Positions 1 to 9,132 of a stretch of DNA of 56,408 nucleotides are shown piece after piece. Under the pieces are notes generated by a model. The model had not been told where the DNA came from. It saw nothing but the letters and a program-made list of their open reading frames with translations, and made no database searches. How positions within the stretch are numbered: the first letter of the stretch is position 1; each line of letters starts with the position of its first letter. The stretch lies in assembly GCA_035527835.1 (NCBI GenBank), contig DATKZS010000101.1:1-56408 (forward strand), in the 5' to 3' direction. A program made the position numbers and the translations under genes. The DNA comes from DATKZS01 sp035527835 [NCBI: bacterium]. GTDB lineage: Bacteria; RBG-13-61-14.

Positions 1-764
1 GCCGTGACCGGGGTCGGCGCGCCCTCGTAAACGTCCGGCGTCCACATGTGGAACGGCACCGCCGCCACCTTGAAGGAGAGGCCCGCCACCACCATCAGCG
101 CCCCGAACAGGAACGTCATGTATAGTGCGACGTCCTTGCCCCCCATGATCCCCGGAACGGCCTCTTTTATATCGCTGTAATTGATCGAGCCGGTGGCCCC
201 GTAAACCAGCGCCATCCCGTAAAGCAGGATGGCCGAGGCAAACGCCCCCAGCAACAGGTACTTGATCGAGGCCTCGTTCGACTTTACGTTCCTCCGCTCC
301 CCGCCCGCCAGGATGTAAACCGGAATGGACATGGTCTCGATCCCGAGGAACAGCATCAGGAAGTCGTTGGCCGCCGCCATCAGGCACATGCCGATGGTCG
401 CGATCAAGAGGAGCAGGTAGTGCTCGCCCCGGTGGTCCTCCCGGCCCGCGTAATGCGTAAGCGACATCAGCACGGTCACCGCCGCCGCGATTAAAAAGAT
501 GTAGTTGAAAAACGCCGCGAACATGTCGAAATAATATTCGCCCCCGAACCCGATGCCCGGTTGGGCCGCCGCGTTGAGGCGGAAGGTCTGCAACACCGCC
601 TGCAGGAACAGGATGGCCAGGACCCCCGCCAGCGTGAACACCCCCAGCGAGCGCGGCCGGTCCTTCCAGAGCGACATGTCCAGAACCAGGCCGCCAAGGA
701 CCAGCAGCCCCAGCAGCAGCGGCGTGAAAATCCCCCAGTACTCTATGGCCGTAAAACTGATCAT
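1..764 (-). CDS. nuoN: NADH-quinone oxidoreductase subunit N (partial)
   Basis: Antiporter-like proton-pumping subunit of the complex I membrane arm. Reading leftward from the ATG at 762-764 gives about 254 codons (MISFTAIEYWGIF...) that continue off the window edge, so the C-terminal half is missing. The reading is strongly hydrophobic and contains the family signatures AANDFLMLFLGIE, PVYILAG and FKVAAVPFHMWTPD, the last being the conserved region around the pumping lysine. The start overlaps the nuoM stop by four bases (ATGA), which implies translational coupling. It is the last gene of the nuoA-N operon. No frameshift is seen in the visible part. Confidence 0.93.
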   Translation of the reverse strand, partial: MISFTAIEYWGIFTPLLLGLLVLGGLVLDMSLWKDRPRSLGVFTLAGVLAILFLQAVLQTFRLNAAAQPGIGFGGEYYFDMFAAFFNYIFLIAAAVTVLMSLTHYAGREDHRGEHYLLLLIATIGMCLMAAANDFLMLFLGIETMSIPVYILAGGERRNVKSNEASIKYLLLGAFASAILLYGMALVYGATGSINYSDIKEAVPGIMGGKDVALYMTFLFGALMVVAGLSFKVAAVPFHMWTPDVYEGAPTPVT

Positions 765-2362
765 CGCTCGGTCCGCCCCGCCGGGCCGCCCGCCTCGGCA
801 TGGGTCTTTTGAGAGTCTATCGAGCTCTGGGTGAGCGCGCGCCCTTTTTCCACCTGCTCGATGAAACGGTCAACCGTGGCCTGCGACCGGGAGAGGAACG
901 TGGACGGATACACCCCGATCCACACGATGAACACCAGGATGATCCCGAGATACAGGACCTCCCGGCCGTTCAAGTCCTTGAGCTCTCTGTTCTGGGCCTT
1001 GGTGATCGGCCCGAACATCACCCGCTGGAACATCCACAGCATGTAGCACGCCGCGAAGATCACCCCCGTGGCCGCCACCACCGCGTAATACTTGCTGTGC
1101 GCGTGCTTGGCCGTGAACGTCCCCGCCAGGATCAGGAACTCGCCCACGAACCCGTTAAGCCCCGGCAGCCCCACCGACGACAGCGTCACGATCATGAAAA
1201 ACACCGCGAACAGCGGCATCACCTTGCTGAGCCCGCCGAACTCCGAAATCAGCCGCGTGTGCCTCCGCTCGTAAATGATCCCCACCAGCAAAAACAACGC
1301 CCCCGTGGACAGCCCGTGGTTCACCATCTGCAAGAGCGACCCCTGCACGCCCGTCGAGGTCAGCGCGAACATCCCCAGCATCACGAACCCCAGGTGCGAC
1401 ACGCTCGAATAAGCCACCAGCTTCTTCACGTCCTCCTGTACCATCGAGACCAGGGCGCCGTAGATGATCCCGATCAGCGCCAGCACCGAGATCACGGGCA
1501 CCGCCTTGACCGCCGCGTACGGGAACAGCGGCATGGCGAAACGGATGAAACCGTAGGTCCCCATCTTCAGCAGCACGCCCGCCAGGATCACCGAGCCCGC
1601 CGTCGGGGCCTCGACGTGAGCGTCCGGCAGCCAGGTGTGGAACGGGAACATCGGAACCTTGATCGCGAACGCCAGAGCGAACGCCGCGAACAGCAGGAGC
1701 TGGATGTTCCCCTTCAGCGGGGTGGAGGTCAGGTTGGCCGTCAGCGCGACGATGTCGAAGCCCTCGATCCCCGTGGCGCCGCCCGACCCGACCACCGGCT
1801 GATACGCCAGGAAAATGATCGCCAAGAGCATCAGCACCGAACCCGCCATGGTGAAGAGGAAAAACTTGATCGCCGCGTAAACCCGGCGGGGCCCGCCCCA
1901 CGCCCCGATCAAAAAGTACATCGGAATCAGCATCAGCTCCCAGAAGATGTAGAACAGGAACAGGTCGAGCGCCATCAGCGCCCCCAGCATCCCCGTCTGC
2001 AGGATGAGCATGAAGATGTGGTACTCTTTGACCCGGTCCGTCACCGCCGACCACGACGACAGGATCACCACCGGGCCCAGCAGCACCGTGAGCTCAACCA
2101 ACAGCAGGCTGATCCCGTCAACCCCGAGCTGATAGACGATCGGGGCCCCCGCCAGGGTGAACCATTCCAGCCGGACCTCCGCGAACTGCATGTCCGCGCT
2201 CGCCGGATCGAACCCTAACCACAACACCAGACCCAGCGCCAGCCCCGCCAGCATCGTGATGAGCGAGATCACCCGCGCCGCCTTCTCTCCCGGCGCGATC
2301 CAGACCAGCACCGCGCCCAGGAGCGGGAGGAAAAGAATGTATGTCAGTATCAGCTCCACCAC
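761..2362 (-). CDS. nuoM: NADH-quinone oxidoreductase subunit M
   Basis: Proton-pumping, antiporter-like subunit of the complex I membrane arm, 533 residues, close to the family's usual 490-530. Hydrophobic segments run throughout. Recognisable motifs are FYIFWELMLIPMYFLIG (the conserved glutamate helix), KVPMFPFHTWLPDAHVEAP and YSSVSHLGFVMLG. The start MVELILTYILF follows the nuoL stop by 13 bases, and the stop overlaps the nuoN start. The C-terminal tail is hydrophilic and Gly/Arg rich, and the function of that tail is unknown. The family assignment is secure. Confidence 0.97.
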   Translation of the reverse strand: MVELILTYILFLPLLGAVLVWIAPGEKAARVISLITMLAGLALGLVLWLGFDPASADMQFAEVRLEWFTLAGAPIVYQLGVDGISLLLVELTVLLGPVVILSSWSAVTDRVKEYHIFMLILQTGMLGALMALDLFLFYIFWELMLIPMYFLIGAWGGPRRVYAAIKFFLFTMAGSVLMLLAIIFLAYQPVVGSGGATGIEGFDIVALTANLTSTPLKGNIQLLLFAAFALAFAIKVPMFPFHTWLPDAHVEAPTAGSVILAGVLLKMGTYGFIRFAMPLFPYAAVKAVPVISVLALIGIIYGALVSMVQEDVKKLVAYSSVSHLGFVMLGMFALTSTGVQGSLLQMVNHGLSTGALFLLVGIIYERRHTRLISEFGGLSKVMPLFAVFFMIVTLSSVGLPGLNGFVGEFLILAGTFTAKHAHSKYYAVVAATGVIFAACYMLWMFQRVMFGPITKAQNRELKDLNGREVLYLGIILVFIVWIGVYPSTFLSRSQATVDRFIEQVEKGRALTQSSIDSQKTHAEAGGPAGRTER

Positions 2363-2375
2363 CGATTACCCCGAC

Positions 2376-4649
2376 TCACCGGAACCCGTAATAATACGCC
2401 AGCAGCGCCAAGAGACCCAGCACGATGAAAAGGGCGTAGGTCGGCGCCCGGCCCGTCTGCACCCGCTTGCCAACCTCCGCGAGGTCCTTGGTAAAGGTCC
2501 CCAGTCCGTTCGCGATCCCGTCAACAATGTTCACGTCAACAATCCGGAACAACAGGAAATACGACAGGCTCTTGATCGGCTCGATCACCAGGGAATCGTA
2601 AATCTCGTCAACCCAGTACTTGTTCAGGCTCGCCCGGTACAAGGGCCCCAGGCCCTCCGCGATGTCCCCGGTCTTGGCCATGTGGCTCTTGTACAGTACG
2701 TAAATCGAGGCGATGGCCGCCAGCGCCACCGCGACCGACAGCAGCATCAGCCCGATCTCGACCGACTCCGCATAGTGGACCGGCGCGGCCCCCTCGACCC
2801 ACATCGGCTCCAGCCAGTGCTCAAAGGACGCGCCCCCTCCGAGCAGGTGCGGCCAGTTCAGGAGGCCGCCCGCCACCGACAGCGCCGCCAGCGCCGCCAG
2901 CGGGACCCACATAGTCCACGGCGACTCGTGCGCGTGCTCCGCCGCGTGATGGTCCATGCGCGAGGGCGTGAGGAACGTCATCATCATCAGCCGCGTCATG
3001 TAAATCGCCGTGCACACCGCCGCCACCAGCCCGACCCCGTAAACCGCCAGGTTGAACCAGTGCGGATGGATGCCGTTCGAGAACGCCTTCCACAAAATCT
3101 CGTCCTTGGACACGAAGCCCGCGAAGGGCGGAATCCCGGAGATCGCCAGCCAGGCCATGGCCATGGTCGCAAAGGTGATGGGCAGCTTGCCCGCGAGCCC
3201 GCCCATCTTGCGCATGTCCTGCTCGCCCGACAGCCCGTGGATCACCGACCCCGCCCCCAGGAACAGGAGCGCCTTGAAGAAGGAGTGCGTGGTCAGGTGG
3301 AAGATGCCCGCCGCGTACGCGCCCACTCCCATGGCCGCGAACATGAAGCCTAACTGGCTCACCGTCGAGTAGGCCAGTACCTTCTTGATGTCGTTCTGGG
3401 TGAACCCGATGGTCGCCGAGAACAGGGCCGTGCCCACGCCCACCGCCGCCACCACCATCAGCGCCGTGGGCGAGTGCGCATAGATGAAGTTCATCCGGCC
3501 GATCATGTACACACCCGCCGTGACCATGGTCGCGGCATGGATCAGGGCCGAGACCGGCGTCGGGCCCGCCATGGCGTCCGGCAGCCACACGTGAAGCGGG
3601 ATCTGAGCGCTCTTGCCGGTGGCGCCCACGAACAGCGACAGCCCGATGAAGGTCGCCAGCGATATGCCCAGGAGCTTCCCGCCCGTGAGCAGCTCCACAT
3701 GGTTCGCGGCCCACGCCCGCATCCCGTAAAAGTCCAGCGTGTGCGTTGCCCACAGCAGCGTGAAAATCCCGACCAGGAACCCGAAGTCCCCGATCCGGTT
3801 CACGATGAACGCCTTCTTGCCCGCCGCCGACTTCTCCATGTCCTCGTACCAGAAACCGATCAGCAGGTACGAGCACAGGCCCACGCCCTCCCAGCCCACG
3901 AACATCACCAGGATGTTGCCGCCCATCACCAGAAGCAGCATCGCGAACGTGAACAGGTTCAAATAAGCGAAGTAGCGCGCGAACCCCTGGTCGTGCGCCA
4001 TGTACCCGGTCGAGTACAAGTGGATCACGCCGCCCACCCCGGTCACGACCAGGCACATCACCGCGGAAAGACGGTCGAAGGTGAGGCTCAAGGGCGCGCG
4101 CAACGCGATCTCCTTCAGCCCCGCGCCCGGAATGACCGCGATCCAGGTGAACACCCGCTGGGACAAGTACGCGCCCTCGGGGAAGTAGCGCAGGGCCAGG
4201 AATAGCTCCACCGAGATCGCGAAGCTCCCGGCCACGCTGCCCACGGCAACAACGTTGACAAGCCACCGCGGCAGATTATTGGCGATAAGTACTCTGGCCA
4301 AAATCGCAATGAATAAAATGAATATCAGGGCGTAACTGTCCGAAAGTGCCAGGGCCGCTTGGAACAAATACTTTAGGAATAAAATTAATATCGAGGGCAA
4401 GAATTCCGGAATATCAACTGTTGCCACGCCCAGATGCTTTAGTGCCAGCAATAGAATCAGCATGACCATACTTGCCAGCAATAGTACGGCAAAAATAATT
4501 CTATAATACTTGGGCATGCTGGAGCCGGTAAATACCCAGCCCAGCCCGTTGGTCAAGAAGCCGAGCAGCGGCAGCAGCGGCACCAGGATCAACAGATCGT
4601 TGTGCTCCGCGTAAAACTGGACGGCATGTTGTATCGCTTCGTGTCCCAT
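2376..4649 (-). CDS. nuoL: NADH-quinone oxidoreductase subunit L with an N-terminal insertion
   Basis: Distal proton-pumping subunit of complex I, 757 residues against roughly 610-680 in common homologues. Family motifs are clear: LGWEGVGLCSYLLIGFWYED-type sequence, the IPLHVWLPDAMAGPTPVSA helix and YSTVSQLGFMFA. Residues about 43-130 (bases about 4260-4525) are an extra hydrophobic stretch, rich in Ile, Leu and Phe, placed between the first helix (PLLPLLGFLTNGLG) and the usual continuation NLPRWLVNVVAVGS. That stretch is visibly poorer in GC and uses AT-ending codons, unlike the rest of the gene. The reading frame stays open, so the protein is probably made with about two or three additional helices. 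It starts four bases after nuoK. Confidence 0.95.
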   Translation of the reverse strand: MGHEAIQHAVQFYAEHNDLLILVPLLPLLGFLTNGLGWVFTGSSMPKYYRIIFAVLLLASMVMLILLLALKHLGVATVDIPEFLPSILILFLKYLFQAALALSDSYALIFILFIAILARVLIANNLPRWLVNVVAVGSVAGSFAISVELFLALRYFPEGAYLSQRVFTWIAVIPGAGLKEIALRAPLSLTFDRLSAVMCLVVTGVGGVIHLYSTGYMAHDQGFARYFAYLNLFTFAMLLLVMGGNILVMFVGWEGVGLCSYLLIGFWYEDMEKSAAGKKAFIVNRIGDFGFLVGIFTLLWATHTLDFYGMRAWAANHVELLTGGKLLGISLATFIGLSLFVGATGKSAQIPLHVWLPDAMAGPTPVSALIHAATMVTAGVYMIGRMNFIYAHSPTALMVVAAVGVGTALFSATIGFTQNDIKKVLAYSTVSQLGFMFAAMGVGAYAAGIFHLTTHSFFKALLFLGAGSVIHGLSGEQDMRKMGGLAGKLPITFATMAMAWLAISGIPPFAGFVSKDEILWKAFSNGIHPHWFNLAVYGVGLVAAVCTAIYMTRLMMMTFLTPSRMDHHAAEHAHESPWTMWVPLAALAALSVAGGLLNWPHLLGGGASFEHWLEPMWVEGAAPVHYAESVEIGLMLLSVAVALAAIASIYVLYKSHMAKTGDIAEGLGPLYRASLNKYWVDEIYDSLVIEPIKSLSYFLLFRIVDVNIVDGIANGLGTFTKDLAEVGKRVQTGRAPTYALFIVLGLLALLAYYYGFR

Positions 4650-4653
4650 CGCC

Positions 4654-4962
4654 TTACCACTTTAAAAGGTCGAGCTCGTCCACGTTCACCGTGGCCCGGT
4701 TGCGGAAGATGGTCAGGATGATCGCCAGGCCCACCGCGACCTCGCACGCCGCCACCACCATGACCATGAACACGAACACGTGCCCGGTCAGGTTCCAGCG
4801 GAAAAACGCGAACGCCGCGAACGCCAGGTTGGCCGCGTTCAGCATCACCTCGATGCTCATGAAGATCACGATGGCGTTGCGCCGCGTCAGCACCCCCGCC
4901 ATCCCGATCCCGAACAGCACCGCGGAAAGCGCCAGGAAATGTCCCAGGTTGATCTCCATCAT
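4654..4962 (-). CDS. nuoK: NADH-quinone oxidoreductase subunit K
   Basis: Small three-helix membrane subunit of complex I, 102 residues, the standard size. The two buried glutamates needed for proton translocation are present in [13 protein letters not shown] (E38) and [10 protein letters not shown] (E74). The ATG overlaps the nuoJ stop (ATGA). A second Met codon follows immediately, so the start could be one codon later. It lies four bases before nuoL in the operon. Confidence 0.97.
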   Translation of the reverse strand: MMEINLGHFLALSAVLFGIGMAGVLTRRNAIVIFMSIEVMLNAANLAFAAFAFFRWNLTGHVFVFMVMVVAACEVAVGLAIILTIFRNRATVNVDELDLLKW

Positions 4963-5822
4963 GACCCCGCCTCCCCCGGCTTCCGCCGCGCCAGCACCAG
5001 CACCCCGATGATCGCCGCCAGCAACAAGAAGCTCGCCGCCTCGAACGGCAGGATGTAACGCGAGAACAGAAGCCGCCCCACCGCCGCCGTGGTCCCGAAC
5101 TCGCGCATCTGTTTGAGCCGGGCCTCCCCCGCGGCCGCGAGCAGGTCGAGCATGTCCTCCCGGCTGAAGTCCTGGAAGTCGGCGGGCGGACCGATCTCCT
5201 CGATGCCATGCAGCTCCGAAGCCGAGGTCTCCAGCGTTTTCCGCAGGTCGTTGAAGCGGGACTCCGGCAGCGTGGCGATCTTTCCGGGCGCCGTGAAGTT
5301 TGACTTCATCTGCGGGTCGTCCAGCGCCTCGAGCAGGAGCTGGGCCATGGCGAGCACTTCCCCTCTGTTTGCGCCCGTCGTCTCCCGATACCCGCTCCGG
5401 ACCTTGTTCACGTAAGTGACGAAGTTCTCGACCTGGACCGGGTCGCTCTCATTGACGTGCGTGGTCTTGAGCCCGCCGCCCACCGCCGCGATCAGCAGCG
5501 TCACCGCGAACACCGCCGCCACTCCCGCCGCCTGCGAGAGGCCCGGCTTCACGATCTTCAGGCTCTGCTCGTCAAGGTTCAGCAGCATGACGATGAGCAG
5601 GAACAACACCAGCGCCGCGCCCGCGTACACCAGCACCTGCACCGCCGCCAGGAAATGGGCGTGCAGCAAAACGAACACCACCGCCAGCGCGAACAGCGTC
5701 AGCACCAGGTACAGCGCGTTGATCACCGGGTTCCGGTGCCATACCACCATCGCCGCGCTCGCCACCGCCAGCGCCGCCGCCGCGTAAAACGCTATCGCGT
5801 ATGTGTACTGTCCCCAGTCCAT
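4959..5822 (-). CDS. nuoJ: NADH-quinone oxidoreductase subunit J with an enlarged soluble loop
   Basis: Membrane subunit J of complex I, 287 residues where about 165-200 is usual. The first 115 residues hold the expected helices, including the conserved [23 protein letters not shown] segment in which a helix distortion is known in the family. Residues about 121-243 form a charged soluble stretch not found in E. coli NuoJ, and the last helix ([24 protein letters not shown]) then follows as normal. Base composition in the loop matches its neighbours, so it looks native rather than newly inserted. The start MDWGQYTY two bases after nuoI is preferred over longer open frames that read through nuoI. 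Confidence 0.94.
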   Translation of the reverse strand: MDWGQYTYAIAFYAAAALAVASAAMVVWHRNPVINALYLVLTLFALAVVFVLLHAHFLAAVQVLVYAGAALVLFLLIVMLLNLDEQSLKIVKPGLSQAAGVAAVFAVTLLIAAVGGGLKTTHVNESDPVQVENFVTYVNKVRSGYRETTGANRGEVLAMAQLLLEALDDPQMKSNFTAPGKIATLPESRFNDLRKTLETSASELHGIEEIGPPADFQDFSREDMLDLLAAAGEARLKQMREFGTTAAVGRLLFSRYILPFEAASFLLLAAIIGVLVLARRKPGEAGS

Positions 5823-5824
5823 CG

Positions 5825-6343
5825 CTACCAATCCAGAAGCTTTTCCTTGCCGATCACGAACTTGTCCGGAGAATACTCGCAGAAGCGCATCTCCTGCGTG
5901 TCCATCAAGATCGCGTTGCACGGGCACGCCTCCACGCACATCCCGCAGTAAACGCACCGGAACAGGTCTATCTCGAACAGCGCCGGCTCCTTCTCGTCCA
6001 CCCCGTCGCCGCGCTCCCGCGCCACGATGTGGATGCACTCCGACGGGCACGCCGTGGCGCAGCACATGCACGCCACGCACTTCACCGTCCCGTCCTCCCG
6101 CTTGTTCAGCCGGTGCCGGCCCCGCCAGCGCGGGCTGATCGGACGCTCCACCTCCGGCCACTGGTACGTCACCGTCTCCGGCTTCATCAGCTTCCGGAGG
6201 CCCGGAATCGAACCCAGCTTCCTGAGGCCCGGAATGAACCCGATAATGTTCACCCAGAAATGACGCGTCGTGATCGCGAGCCCCCGGAGCACCTCGATCA
6301 GGTAAATCCTCTCTTCCGTGCTGTATTGCCTGGGCTTACCCAT
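5825..6343 (-). CDS. nuoI: NADH-quinone oxidoreductase subunit I (2x[4Fe-4S])
   Basis: Ferredoxin-like subunit that passes electrons through clusters N6a and N6b toward NuoB; 172 residues. Two CxxCxxCxxxCP motifs are intact: CVACMCCATACP and CVYCGMCVEACP. The N-terminal region contains a 9-residue tandem duplication (IPGLRKLGS / IPGLRKLMK), mirrored by a 27-base repeat at about 6189-6242. The start overlaps the end of nuoH by 8 bases, and nuoJ follows two bases after the stop. It acts on the cytoplasmic side of the membrane. Confidence 0.96.
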   Translation of the reverse strand: MGKPRQYSTEERIYLIEVLRGLAITTRHFWVNIIGFIPGLRKLGSIPGLRKLMKPETVTYQWPEVERPISPRWRGRHRLNKREDGTVKCVACMCCATACPSECIHIVARERGDGVDEKEPALFEIDLFRCVYCGMCVEACPCNAILMDTQEMRFCEYSPDKFVIGKEKLLDW

Positions 6344-7592
6344 TGAGCCACCCCCGGGTGAAGGCCAGGATCAGTCCGGTCACCATGATGTTGATGAGCG
6401 CCAGCGGCAGAATCATCTGCCACCCCAGCTTCATCACCTGGTCGTAACGGAACCGGGGGAAGGTCCACCGGATCATGAAGATCAGGTAAACCCACACCAC
6501 CGTGCACGTCGCGAACTTGCCCGCCTGCAGCAGAGCGATCAGGATGTGGATCCCGGTCGCGCCCAGTCCCGACAAGAACGTGTCGCTCCATAAAAGCTGC
6601 CAGTGCAGGACGTGAATGCCCTCCGGACTGACCCACGGAATCTGCCAGCCCCCGAAGAACAGCGTCGTGATCACGCCCGCCAGCAAAATCATCTCCACGT
6701 ACTCGCCGAACATGAACATCGTGAACTTCATCGAGGAATATTCCAGGAAATAACCCGCCACGATCTCGCTCTCGCCCTCCGGCAAATCGAACGGGATCCG
6801 CTTGATCTCCGCCATCCCGCAGGTCAGGAACAAAATGAACGCCAGCGGCTGCGTGATGATCCCCCACTTGGGAATCACGCCGAGCAGCAACTCGCCCTGG
6901 CCGTTGTTAAGCGAAGACAGCGACAAACCCCCGTAGATCATGAACAGGCCCACCGCGCAAAGGCCCAGCGAGACCTCGTACGAGATCATCTGGTTCGCGC
7001 CCCGCAAGGCCCCCAGGAAGCTGAACTTATTGTTCGAGCTCCAGCCCGACAGGATCACCCCGTACACCGCGAGGCTCGACACCGCGAACACGAAGATCAT
7101 GCCCACGTCCAGGTCCGCCACCACGAACTTGAGCGTGTAGTCCGACAGATGCAGCACCTGGCCGCTGAACAGCCACGCCAGATACAGCTCGTCCGCCGTG
7201 AAGTCCCGCCATTGGATGTGCAGCGGGCCCGCGAACGGCAGCACCGAGAACACCACGAACGGCACGCCCAAAGAGATCATCGGCGCCAGCGTGTGCAGGA
7301 TCTTGTTCGCGCCCGCCGGAATGAAGTCCTCCTTGAAGAACAGCTTCACCGGGTCCGCCATGATGTGGAACAGCCCGATGGCGGTGAGGTTGACCGAGCG
7401 CTTGGGCCCGAACGGCCAGGGGTGGTACGTGAGCCGGATGTTCGCGCGGTTCGGGCCGATCCGGTCCTGGATCATCGAGGCCAGCTTCCGCTCGCCCCAC
7501 GTCATCAACCCCGCCAGGCTGACGACCGCGGTGAACACCGCCACCGCCCACGCCGCGGACATAACAAACTGAAATGTGCTGTCCAGTGTCAT
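6336..7592 (-). CDS. nuoH: NADH-quinone oxidoreductase subunit H
   Basis: Membrane subunit that forms the quinone chamber with NuoB and NuoD; 418 residues. Diagnostic sequences are WGERKLASMIQDRIGPNRA, GVILSGWSSNNKFSFLGALR and EIKRIPFDLPEGESEIVAGY, all highly conserved in NuoH. The chosen ATG (MTLDSTFQF) lies 28 bases after nuoG. A longer open frame would read back into nuoG and has no family similarity. An in-frame GTG directly precedes the ATG and is a possible alternative. Confidence 0.96.
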   Translation of the reverse strand: MTLDSTFQFVMSAAWAVAVFTAVVSLAGLMTWGERKLASMIQDRIGPNRANIRLTYHPWPFGPKRSVNLTAIGLFHIMADPVKLFFKEDFIPAGANKILHTLAPMISLGVPFVVFSVLPFAGPLHIQWRDFTADELYLAWLFSGQVLHLSDYTLKFVVADLDVGMIFVFAVSSLAVYGVILSGWSSNNKFSFLGALRGANQMISYEVSLGLCAVGLFMIYGGLSLSSLNNGQGELLLGVIPKWGIITQPLAFILFLTCGMAEIKRIPFDLPEGESEIVAGYFLEYSSMKFTMFMFGEYVEMILLAGVITTLFFGGWQIPWVSPEGIHVLHWQLLWSDTFLSGLGATGIHILIALLQAGKFATCTVVWVYLIFMIRWTFPRFRYDQVMKLGWQMILPLALINIMVTGLILAFTRGWLNG

Positions 7593-7620
7593 CACTTTGA
7601 CCGATATCGTGAGCCCGTGC

Positions 7621-9021
7621 CTAGAGGGACCGGGCCAGACGCTCCAAAATCTCCGAGTGCGGCAGCGCGTCGCCCATGAGCGGCAGCGCCGCCTCGTACC
7701 TCTGCTCGATGCCATCGCCGTTCACCACCGTGCCCGCGCTCTCCGCGTAGCTCGCCGCCGGGATGCTCAGCACCGATTTTTCCACCGCCTTCGAAAGCTG
7801 CGGCGAGATCACCGCCGTGGGCTGCTTCACCCCCTCCGGCAGCGGCCTCGGGCACATCGTCTCCAACAGGACCACCACCGCCGACTCGCCGATGCCGGCA
7901 AGATTGCGGTCGCTGATCCCGAGCCCTTCCAGGCCCTTCACGTTCGCGTTCTGGTCCGAAGAGCGCAGAATCTGGTCCGACCAGCCCGGCTCGCCCGCGT
8001 GCAGGTAGAGCTTGGCCCCGAGCTTGTCCTTGAACAGCGCCACCGCGCGCTTGCCCTCTTCCAGGGACAGGCTCGCGGACAAGATCACGGCCAGGTTCGA
8101 ACCCGCTTCCTTCACCGTCTCCGCGAGCTTGGCGATGGCCTCGTCCACGCCCGCCCGCTTGGCGCAGCCCGGCTCGCCGATGGCCGCGCAGGTGAGACGG
8201 ATGTCGTTGATCGCGTGATACGAGAGCCGTCCCTCGTCGCAGGCCCAGCACTTGTTGACCTTTTCGTTGAGGCGCGGCCGGATGCGGAAGACCTCGCCGC
8301 GGCGGTGGTCAATCCAGATGTTGCAGCCCCGCGCGCATTCCGGGCAGATCGAGGGCGACGAGGTCAGGAACCACACCCGCTGCTTGAACCGGAAGTCCGC
8401 GCCCGTCCACGCCCCCACCGGGCAGATGTCCGCGAGGCAGAGGCTGTACGGGTTGTCCAGCGTCTTGCCCGGGAACAGCGTGATCTCCGAGCAGTCGCGC
8501 CGCTCCTTGATCGTCAGGCAGTCGTCGCCCGCGATCTCCTTCATGAAGCGCACGCAGCGCGAGCACAGGATGCAGCGCTCGGTGTCCAGGACCAGCGTCT
8601 TGCCCACCCGAAGCGCCTTCCTCTTCTTCACCTTCTCCTGCGGGCCCAGGATGCGGGAGGGCTTCAGGTCGTACTTCATGTAGAAGTCCTGGAGACCGCA
8701 CTCGCCCGCCTGGTCGCAGATCGGGCAGTCCACCGGGTGGTTCTTGAGCAGGAACTCCATCACCCCCTGCCGCGCGGCCTCGAGTTTCTTGTTCTCCGTC
8801 TCGATCTCCATGCCCTCCGCCACCACGGTGTTGCAGGCCACCGACGGCTTGGGCGGGCCCGGCTTGATGTCAACCAGGCACATCCGGCAGTTGCCCGCGA
8901 TGGAAAGGTACGGGTGATAGCAGTAATGCGGGATGTAAATGCCGTTCGCCAGCGCCACCTGCAAGATGGTCTTGCCGGCCTCCGCCTCGATCTCCCGCCC
9001 GTTTATCTTTATCTTCGGCAT
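7621..9021 (-). CDS. nuoG: NADH-quinone oxidoreductase subunit G (short form)
   Basis: Peripheral-arm iron-sulfur subunit, 466 residues. Ligands for four clusters can be read: [2Fe-2S] C34/C45/C48/C63; His-ligated cluster H95/C99/C102/C108; [4Fe-4S] C150/C153/C156/C200; and an N7-type cluster C226/C229/C233/C261. The molybdopterin-oxidoreductase-like region after residue about 270 is much shorter than in E. coli (908 residues in total), leaving about 200 residues. The frame is open and codon use is normal, so this is probably a natural short form. The start MPKIKINGRE is chosen because the longer open frame (start 9066) is encoded by an intergenic repeat. No good ribosome site precedes it. 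Confidence 0.93.
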   Translation of the reverse strand: MPKIKINGREIEAEAGKTILQVALANGIYIPHYCYHPYLSIAGNCRMCLVDIKPGPPKPSVACNTVVAEGMEIETENKKLEAARQGVMEFLLKNHPVDCPICDQAGECGLQDFYMKYDLKPSRILGPQEKVKKRKALRVGKTLVLDTERCILCSRCVRFMKEIAGDDCLTIKERRDCSEITLFPGKTLDNPYSLCLADICPVGAWTGADFRFKQRVWFLTSSPSICPECARGCNIWIDHRRGEVFRIRPRLNEKVNKCWACDEGRLSYHAINDIRLTCAAIGEPGCAKRAGVDEAIAKLAETVKEAGSNLAVILSASLSLEEGKRAVALFKDKLGAKLYLHAGEPGWSDQILRSSDQNANVKGLEGLGISDRNLAGIGESAVVVLLETMCPRPLPEGVKQPTAVISPQLSKAVEKSVLSIPAASYAESAGTVVNGDGIEQRYEAALPLMGDALPHSEILERLARSL

Positions 9022-9040
9022 AGTATTAACAATCTCTTTT

Positions 9041-9120
9041 AACCACAGATGAACACGGATGAACACGGATAATTAATTTTATTTTTTTCATCTGTGTTTA
9101 TCTGTGTTCATCCGTGGTTA
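9041..9120. repeat. Imperfect inverted repeat, 'gatgaacacg' word family, nuoF-nuoG gap
   Basis: The left arm (9041-9070) is a degenerate tandem of gatgaacacg-type words. An AT-rich spacer follows, and the right arm (about 9090-9120) is the inverse complement with a few changes. The sequence can fold into a long hairpin in RNA. It lies inside the nuo operon and ends about 20 bases before the nuoG start. The same family recurs at 10441, 12230 and 35561. Confidence 0.9.
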
Positions 9121-9132
9121 AAAAAATACTCC

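Noticed and set aside
800-2218. A 472-codon plus-strand open frame opposite nuoM
   Set aside because: It is very rich in Arg, His, Gln and Pro with no domain and mirrors GC-rich nuoM codons; it is an antisense shadow.
9023-9066. N-terminal extension of NuoG to 9066
   Set aside because: Those codons come from the intergenic repeat; NuoG homologues begin near MPKIKINGRE.
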